This document shows, one piece after another, positions 56,990-64,000 of a stretch of 64,000 bases of DNA. The notes under the pieces are model-generated. The model searched no databases. It had not been told where the DNA came from and saw nothing but the letters and a program-made list of their open reading frames with translations. Both the position numbers and the translations under genes were made by a program. Numbering within the stretch: the stretch's first letter is position 1; every line of letters starts with the position of its first letter. The stretch is from Hofstenia miamia. Its lineage: Eukaryota; Xenacoelomorpha; Acoela. Where the stretch lies: NCBI GenBank assembly GCA_004352715.1, contig SCFE01000048.1, positions 1,478,686 to 1,542,685 on the forward strand, written 5' to 3'.

Positions 56990-57871
56990 CAATGAAAGTG
57001 TGGGACAAGAAAATTTCATGGGACTGGGATGGGAAGGGGCTGAGCCAATTTCAGTGGCTAATGCAAGAGTAAAAAATTATTTGAAATGCTAAATTCTAAA
57101 ACTTAGTAACTTTATAAATTGTTACTATTATTTCTACTATTTAAGACCGTAAATTTTATCATATTTACAAAATTAGAATGACAATACAAATTTAATGAAT
57201 TAAATTTTCTGCACCATTAATATATACTTAAAATCCCAATCGTAGTATAACTTATTGCATTCATTCAAGATTTTACATTTGTCCTTTCTCAGTACAGATA
57301 TTTTTCATATGCGTGGGAGGGTTAAGGAAACTTTAAAATTACTGATTAGCGAAATGTGGTAATTCAATTTTCCTATTAATCCCAGTTTGGGATTGTGGGT
57401 GAAGTCATTAATTTCAACACCTTACAATATACTGACAACCTTCATTGCAGTACAATTTTAAATGACAAAAATTATTTTAGACAGCTTGAACACCGATTTG
57501 ATATACCCTTGTTTATGCTCCATTTGATACATACTGTGACTTAGGAAATTATGATGCATTAACATAATTCAGGGTATTTACTAAGGTTATCCATAGGAAT
57601 CGTATTACTCTGTGAATCCCATGAGAATCTGCCAATGGGACGGGATAGGATGGGACAGCACACATTTGTATTTCCAATGTCATTCAATACTTGATATTCT
57701 GATTTAAAATTAGGCTGAGAGTTATTATAACCCATAAATTTGGTCATTTTGGTAGAACTAAGCCTAAACTTTCATAAATTTAATAATTTTATTTGAGATG
57801 TATTCCGTATTAATAAAATAATGGGAATCCTGTGGGATGGGATGGGACAGAAAAATATGTCACATGGACAA
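56990..57871. repeat. Three scattered GGGA(T/C)GGGA clusters
   Basis: G-rich clusters at 57000-57042 (catgggactgggatgggaag), 57638-57658 (gggacgggataggatgggac) and 57834-57850 (gtgggatgggatgggacag) share the word ggatgggac. They stand out from an otherwise AT-rich region. The last two are followed by a similar ca..a.atatgt/catttgtattt context, so they may be pieces of one repeat family. Confidence 0.5.
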
Positions 57872-57879
57872 GCATTGTA

Positions 57880-58935
57880 TTTACACTAGTTGGAAACATG
57901 TATGTATAAAATGTATGCATTATTACTTTGTTAATCCTTGGATTAAAAACTTTGCACAATACATTTAAGCTTTGAAGATACATATGCTTCGTCTTAAAAA
58001 TTTGGGTCACAGCAAACTATGTTTTGAAAGCTGGAATTATAACTCAAAGCGTAATTTTTTAAAGAAAACTTCTTCCAAAAGGGCCGGTTTTGTTTACCGT
58101 AAACAGTGTTGCATTCAGAATCCGTAATTTTGTCAATCTTTAATTGATACATTTTCTGAATTACCATCTAATGAGATAGAAACATCATTGTCCTTCATAA
58201 TTTGTTATTGTTTGAAATTAAGATGCATTGCATCTGTAGCGCTTAAATATTTAATATAACGTTTTAACACGTTTTCTTGCTCAATATAATGCTATTCATT
58301 ATTAACGAATAGAAAATCGGTATCCCTCTTACCAAGTAATTCAATAAAATGTTTCAAAACGAGGTTAATTGTCAAAATAACACAGTTAGCTGCCAGATAT
58401 TGATTTCGACCACCATTAAAAATATTGTATAAATATATGTTAAAAGGTCTGAAAGCATTTCATCAGAAATTTTAACAAATGAATTCATTATGTTAAAGTG
58501 GATGTGGACAAAAAAGTGACGTAGAAGTTTTTGACAATTTGGTGAGTGTGTTTTTGAATTAATAATGTCGAAAGCAATTTTAGCAATACAATGGAATTTT
58601 TAATGTCATGTTTAACTTTTCGAGTAGGAGGAAAAATTTAATTAACTTCTTGTTGGAAATATTGATGCGCTGATAAACCACCCAAAATCAATTTATTATG
58701 AATTTTATTCCCTTCGAATATTTCATATTACATTTCATAACTATTTATATATAACAATATTACATAGGCCAAAGATTAAACGCCTTACTCATAAAACCCC
58801 GCAAAGTAAAAGCATGTAGTTAAACAAAATTAATCATCAATTTGAAAACAGGCTTTAGTTTGAATTGTGCTTGAAAACCTCTAAATATTTTTGCGATTTA
58901 TTGATTTTCTTAAATTTACTCTTATTAGTAAAGAC
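57880..58935. other. AT-rich non-coding sequence
   Basis: Nothing recognised. Confidence 0.45.
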
Positions 58936-58943
58936 TCATATAC

Positions 58944-59195
58944 TAGTGTTCTGCGGCCAAGGCAATTTTCTTGGCCGTAGCCGGCCGTTCTAAATATACT
59001 CTGACCCAGGGCCTACTAAATATTTAGAAAATGGTCAAAGAGACTAAGTTTTAAAAACAAAATTACAAATAATAATTATGGAAATAAATTGTTCATTATG
59101 ATGTTTAGAAATTAATTTTGCCGGGATTTTGGACCTAAAGTAACATCATTAGCCGTGGCTTTTTGGCCATAGCCGGCCGTCGCCTCAGAACACTA
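58944..59195. mobile_element. hAT-like MITE, 252 bp, same family as 25.2 kb
   Basis: The ends are TAGTGTTCTG and CAGAACACTA (exact inverse over 10 bases). Flanking octamers tcatatac (58936-58943) and ccatatac (59196-59203) match at 7 of 8, giving a nearly perfect 8-bp target duplication. The interior shares 'aagttttaaaaacaa', 'atggaaataaattgttc' and 'gccgggatttt/gcgggattt' with the 25189-25591 element but is about 150 bp shorter, mainly from a left-half deletion. Confidence 0.85.
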
Positions 59196-59203
59196 CCATA
59201 TAC

Positions 59204-60985
59204 GCGATTTGGAAATCCACAATAATACATGCACTAAGATTAATTGCATTGCATTTTTGTATTATGAATGTTTAAGAATTTTTATGAGTCAATTGAATTG
59301 GGATTGGGTATAAATATTTAAGTTTATTTTCAGCACAGATTAACCCCAAAAACCCAGGCATTTTCTACAATTTATTATGATTTCTAAAAAAATTTTAAAC
59401 ATTCATTACTAACTAAATGAAGATGATATCTACAATATAAAAACACCACTAGATAGAGAATAGTCTCTTTTTTCATTTTCATCCTTAATTGCGTCTGTGC
59501 GAATGCAGAAGTCCTCGCACTTACAGCTGAATGAACTTGTTCGGTATATTTACAGAAAACAAAATTGTTTATTTTTGGTTGTCATGCGTTTTAGAGCGCT
59601 ATATTATCTGAACACTGGGTATGGGAAGACTGAAAGTACTTTTTTATGTTGCTCAAATAGAGGAATTTTTTTTTGCTCCAAATTTTTACCATAACAAGGA
59701 AGCACACTTACCCAAGATGTGTCCAAGTCTCAGAATTCCAACAATTCCTAATAGCATTGGAAAACTTGTTTGAAAATTTGGAAAAACCGATTTTTACCAA
59801 TAATAATACACAGTGCTAAAGAAAACTGTTAATGATATGTACGGATTATTAATATAAACTTAGATTCAATTCTTTTATTATATATAAATGTGTATATATA
59901 AATATATATTCATATTTTAATTGCACTTCCACAATTGAAATTAATATGAATATTACGCTTTATTAAAAATTTAATCCAATGAAACAAAGATTGTGATCAT
60001 TCAATGTGCATTTACAATAAGGAAGCCCTAAAAAATTATGCCCAGAAAAATTCATTAAAAATTTTAGCATTTGTTTCACTCATTAATAGGAGGCAGAAGA
60101 ATGATTTTTTTAAAAATGGTTGAATTTCACAAGTGAAAATACGGAATGTAACAAATGAGTGCATAATATTAATCGATTCTATTGCAGTCGTTAGGGGGCG
60201 GAGCAACAACTTGTATTATTGTATACTAAATTAATATATTGCTTTTGTGTTTTATGATATATAAATGAAATGATATTACTTCCAAACGAAATATCGCTAA
60301 TTGCATTTCTCTCCCAACTTCTCTGAGCTTTATCAATTTCCTTTGGATGAATTGCATATGATAATCAATTTTACTTTGATATAAAACGAAAATTGCCTAA
60401 ATCTAAATTAACAAGATGTTTTTTAGGCAAATCTTATTTCAGTAATACCTGACATTGATTCGTGATATCCCAAAGATCACAGACGGTATAATAATAATAC
60501 TCAAAAATTTTTTTGTCAAGCTAACAACCTTTTAATTTATTCACGAAACATTGTTAAGCGGTTACTAGAAACTTTACTGTTATTAGGAATGATTAAGCTT
60601 ACAGCCAGCCTCTTTTGTAAAGTACTCTTTCAAAGTTTATATTCCGCATATAAAGAAGGTATTTAAAGGAATTTTAATGGGAAATGATTTCCGTTTTGTC
60701 TTAATAAAGAATCCATTTAATCGAAGGACTTTAGTAGATTAAGAAAGATCCTATTAACATTATATTTATGTGAATATTGTGCATCGTTACGTCAATGAAA
60801 TAGTTTTTTGGAAAAAAAATCATTAGCGTAACAATTTGCTCATTGAGCCACATTGCTTCATTCATTCTAAAAATAGCTATCTATTCAAAAGTTACCTTAC
60901 TTACTGACTTCAAATTATATGGTAATAATCTACCTCTTCAAAGAATAAAACATTTGGCATTCACTTTTTATTGTCAATACTTAAA

Positions 60986-60987
<2 letters not shown>
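59204..60987. other. AT-rich non-coding sequence
   Basis: No gene recognised. The 65-codon ORF at 59497-59694 (+) has no domain or splice context. Confidence 0.45.
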
Positions 60988-61026
<39 letters not shown>

Positions 61027-62057
61027 ACACTAAATGACTAAAATAAGTGCATTTATATAGCATATCTCTAATATATNNNNNNNNNNNNNNNNNNNNNNNN
61101 NNNNNNNNNNNNNNNNNNNNNNNNNNNNNNNNNNNNNNNNNNNNNNNNNNNNNNNNNNNNNNNNNNNNNNNNNNNNNNNNNNNNNNNNNNNNNNNNNNNN
61201 NNNNNNNNNNNNNNNNNNNNNNNNNNNNNNNNNNNNNNNNNNNNNNNNNNNNNNNNNNNNNNNNNNNNNNNNNNNNNNNNNNNNNNNNNNNNNNNNNNNN
61301 NNNNNNNNNNNNNNNNNNNNNNNNNNNNNNNNNNNNNNNNNNNNNNNNNNNNNNNNNNNNNNNNNNNNNNNNNNNNNNNNNNNNNNNNNNNNNNNNNNNN
61401 NNNNNNNNNNNNNNNNNNNNNNNNNNNNNNNNNNNNNNNNNNNNNNNNNNNNNNNNNNNNNNNNNNNNNNNNNNNNNNNNNNNNNNNNNNNNNNNNNNNN
61501 NNNNNNNNNNNNNNNNNNNNNNNNNNNNNNNNNNNNNNNNNNNNNNNNNNNNNNNNNNNNNNNNNNNNNNNNNNNNNNNNNNNNNNNNNNNNNNNNNNNN
61601 NNNNNNNNNNNNNNNNNNNNNNNNNNNNNNNNNNNNNNNNNNNNNNNNNNNNNNNNNNNNNNNNNNNNNNNNNNNNNNNNNNNNNNNNNNNNNNNNNNNN
61701 NNNNNNNNNNNNNNNNNNNNNNNNNNNNNNNNNNNNNNNNNNNNNNNNNNNNNNNNNNNNNNNNNNNNNNNNNNNNNNNNNNNNNNNNNNNNNNNNNNNN
61801 NNNNNNNNNNNNNNNNNNNNNNNNNNNNNNNNNNNNNNNNNNNNNNNNNNNNNNNNNNNNNNNNNNNNNNNNNNNNNNNNNNNNNNNNNNNNNNNNNNNN
61901 NNNNNNNNNNNNNNNNNNNNNNNNNNNNNNNNNNNNNNNNNNNNNNNNNNNNNNNNNNNNNNNNNNNNNNNNNNNNNNNNNNNNNNNNNNNNNNNNNNNN
62001 NNNNNNNNNNNNNNNNNNNNNNNNNNNNNNNNNNNNNNNNNNNNNNNNNNNNNNNNN

Positions 62058-62087
<30 letters not shown>
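60988..62087. repeat. (TA)n tracts around a 981-base N run (61077-62057)
   Basis: TA repeats at 60988-61022, 61070-61076 and 62058-62087. This is the largest gap in the window, again microsatellite-bounded. ORFs spanning it are artefacts. Confidence 0.9.
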
Positions 62088-62091
<4 letters not shown>

Positions 62092-62101
62092 TAAGATACT
62101 T

Positions 62102-62169
62102 TCTGTACTATGGGAATCGAGATTTTTGCGTACAAAGCGTATCTGGCCCAGTTTTTCCCATAGTACAGA
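62102..62169. other. 15-bp perfect inverted repeat, 38-base loop
   Basis: The arms tctgtactatgggaa (62102-62116) and ttcccatagtacaga (62155-62169) are exact reverse complements at the left end of the TIR element. Confidence 0.85.
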
Positions 62170-62360
62170 GCGAATCCTGCTCCGCATTTTTTAAAAAATT
62201 GATCGAATTATTTTTTTAGTATTAGTGTGCTATCAGATCTGCATAAAGGTCTAGATACAAGAATTTGAGCAACTTCTAATAAATAGGTCAAATTTTAGGA
62301 ATTTTTTCAAAAAATATATTTATATATTCGTTTTGTACTATTATTCTATATTTTTTTAGA

Positions 62361-62594
62361 ATGACTGAGAATGATAAATTTTGTGATATAAGTTCTGTTG
62401 ATCTTAATATTGAACTAGATGTTGTGGAAATGAGCCAAAGAAAAGTCACTGATCGCCACAAGCCATCTAAAAAAAGATTTTCTTATGTTTGTAATAAAAA
62501 TATTGTTAGCATGCGCCAACATCTAACAGTATATACCGATGAGGAATATAAAAATTATACGCATTTTCAAGTAATATTAAGTGTACTAGATTAA
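62361..62594 (+). CDS. 77-codon ORF inside the 62-kb TIR element
   Basis: The ATG at 62361 follows a T-rich tract ending in ttttttaga, so the frame may start here or begin after a splice acceptor. The 77 residues are charged and protein-like. An acidic start (MTENDKFCDISSVDLNIELD) is followed by a basic segment (RKVTDRHKPSKKRF), then CNKNIVSMRQHLTVYTDEEY. One Cys and one His are suggestive of a DNA-binding remnant, but no complete zinc finger is present. It may be the N-terminus of a lost transposase. Function unknown. Confidence 0.35.
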   Translation: MTENDKFCDISSVDLNIELDVVEMSQRKVTDRHKPSKKRFSYVCNKNIVSMRQHLTVYTDEEYKNYTHFQVILSVLD

Positions 62595-62734
62595 AAATTA
62601 AAAAAAAACTTTTTTTAAAAAAACAGGTACAAAGCGTATATATAAATATATTTTTTGTACAAAGCAAATCTATAAATTTTTGAAAAAATACATAACGAAT
62701 CTATGTATAAAAAAAGTGTACTCAGCGTATCTTA

Positions 62735-62738
<4 letters not shown>

Positions 62739-62771
<33 letters not shown>
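62739..62771. repeat. (TA)n microsatellite
   Basis: Right-hand TA flank of the TIR element. Confidence 0.95.
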
Positions 62772-62774
<3 letters not shown>

Positions 62775-62779
62775 AGCTG

Positions 62780-64000
62780 CAGCTATTCGTACCATAATAT
62801 TTGTCTCATTCTTTGTATCTCTTTTCTCCTACTATAAACTAAATATACGCTGCATCGATATAAATTGCCTACAATTTCATCCGCCGACATCATATATTTT
62901 AAAGTTGCATTACATACATGTATGTATTCATAAGACATGATGTGTACATTTTCAATAGTGAATATTTGTTTTCCGAAGAACTTGCAAGTAAAACTTCTAA
63001 GTGGAATATTCTCATACTTAGTGCATTACTCGTCTAAGGCAGTTCACGCGTGATTTATGATAAACAGGTTATAATGTTATAAGGAAAATTAAGAAGCCAA
63101 TGATATGCATTGTGCTTTCAATTATTGTTAAATGTGGACATCTAGTTAGGCCTAGTTCAATACCACACTTACAATGTTGTTGATCTTTTAAGAGAAATAA
63201 CCATAGTAAGCATTTACACACTGATGAAACATCTTTTTTGAATTTTAGTCTAACATATTCTACATCATTTAACATTAGTTTAACTGCAATTACTAGCTGT
63301 ATTATTAATTGTATTTGATATCGACAATTACCAATGAGAGAGCTCTCTTTAATAAATTTCCAACTGCAGAGATGAGTTCAATAAGATGCCGGAAAAGACT
63401 TATCTCAACAAAGCATTCTATATGATGTACTTTACAAAGAATTTCCGATCCAAAAAATTCAACGGAGCAAGACATTTAAATTTCCTTCATGCCGATTGTT
63501 CTGCTTCCTCCCTGAGAATAATGCTTTTTCTAAGAGAAGTGTCTGGCAGTTATTTACAGTATTATATTAAAAACTAATTTGAATATTTCTAGCAGCACTT
63601 AAGCTCCAAAAGAAATTGAATATAGTAACTCATTAATGTCGAGGTTGAGCACCATGCTAATATGGGAAATCTTCTGCTAGTTCAGCTGATGTGTAGTTAA
63701 ATAGAAAATGTTTACATTTTCTCTATAATATGTTTCTTTAAAACTAAACCTTCAACTATATTCAATGGTTCGAAAATACTGTATATAGGTACACAGTGAG
63801 CTTCCCTTAGTTGGCCACTATTGGAGCACATTTATCTATGAGTTTCCCTTGTCTACTGAAACAATAATGACGAAAACAATAACGAAGTTGAATCATAGAT
63901 GTATGTAATTCAAAAATGAAAGTAACAAGAGATTTTCGATGTGGTAGCCATTATTTGAATAACAAAGTCGTTAAGAACTACACAGTTCATTATGGAATGA
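62780..64000. other. AT-rich sequence without a supported gene
   Basis: The 63-codon ORF at 63386-63577 (+) begins MPEKTYLNKAFYMMYFTKNF and has balanced composition, but no domain, splice signal or context supports it. Confidence 0.35.

Larger units (their letters stand above)
62088..62738. mobile_element. 651-bp TIR element in (TA)n with subterminal repeats (unclassified)
   Basis: The left end ttcataagatac (62088-62099) and the right end gtatcttatgaa (62727-62738) are exact inverse 12-mers, both abutting (TA)n on the outside. Inside, a 14-mer close to GTACAAAGCGTATC occurs at 62130, 62163, 62627, 62657, about 62689 and 62718, all on the plus strand. The left terminus itself reads as an inverted version of it. 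A 15-bp hairpin (62102-62116 with 62155-62169) lies in the left subterminal region. The interior holds one 77-codon ORF. This layout resembles a DNA transposon with transposase-binding subterminal repeats. The family is not recognised. Confidence 0.55.

Noticed and set aside
60974-62219. 355-390-codon ORFs around 61-62 kb
   Set aside because: Artefacts of the 981-base N run and (TA)n.

Overview
The window looks like a piece of an invertebrate animal genome. It is very AT-rich, non-coding almost throughout, full of (TA)n and (AAT)n microsatellites, and littered with broken copies of typical metazoan transposons: non-LTR (jockey/CR1-type) retrotransposons, a Ty3/gypsy element, a Penelope-like element, Tc1-like transposons, and hAT-like and piggyBac-like miniature elements. 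Splice-site-flanked exon candidates and the absence of long intact ORFs also point to a eukaryote. I cannot name the species.

Layout. 1-1.64 kb holds the end of a diverged repeat whose sister copy lies at 18.1-19.65 kb. 2.6-14.0 kb is a transposon graveyard: non-LTR RT remnant A (+), a 51-bp tandem duplication, non-LTR remnant B (-), a piggyBac-like end beside an 85-bp direct repeat, a Tc1 helix-turn-helix fragment, a Ty3/gypsy pol remnant (+), and non-LTR remnant C (-), which is GC-richer than its surroundings. At 15.14 kb lies the best host-gene signal, a first exon with a signal-anchor helix and a claudin/PMP22-type W...LWxxC...C signature; a possible downstream exon lies at 21.66 kb. 16.0-17.1 kb is a degenerate array of (AAT)n-headed units. 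23.3-31.3 kb contains three duplications bounded by single-N joints that look like unmerged haplotypes or contig overlaps, a strong nested hairpin, a 403-bp hAT-like MITE, and the Penelope-like GIY-YIG fragment with a hammerhead-like 3' end.

35.8-40.2 kb (minus strand) contains six short open segments whose splice sites and phases can be chained into one reading frame. This is a candidate multi-exon gene of unknown function. 51.1-52.5 kb holds a 21-bp minisatellite and a decayed Tc1 transposase interrupted by a 237-bp hAT-like MITE with a perfect 8-bp target duplication. 54.0 kb has a piggyBac-like MITE, and 58.9 kb a second member of the 25.2-kb hAT MITE family. 62.09-62.74 kb is a 651-bp element with terminal inverted repeats in a (TA)n tract, a repeated subterminal 14-mer and one small ORF; I cannot assign it to a known family.

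Five of the six long N runs sit in or beside (TA)n tracts, so they mark where assembly failed and probably not biology. No tRNA, rRNA, CRISPR or operon structure was seen. Nothing indicates that the genes work together; the window is mostly intron or intergenic DNA with mobile-element debris.
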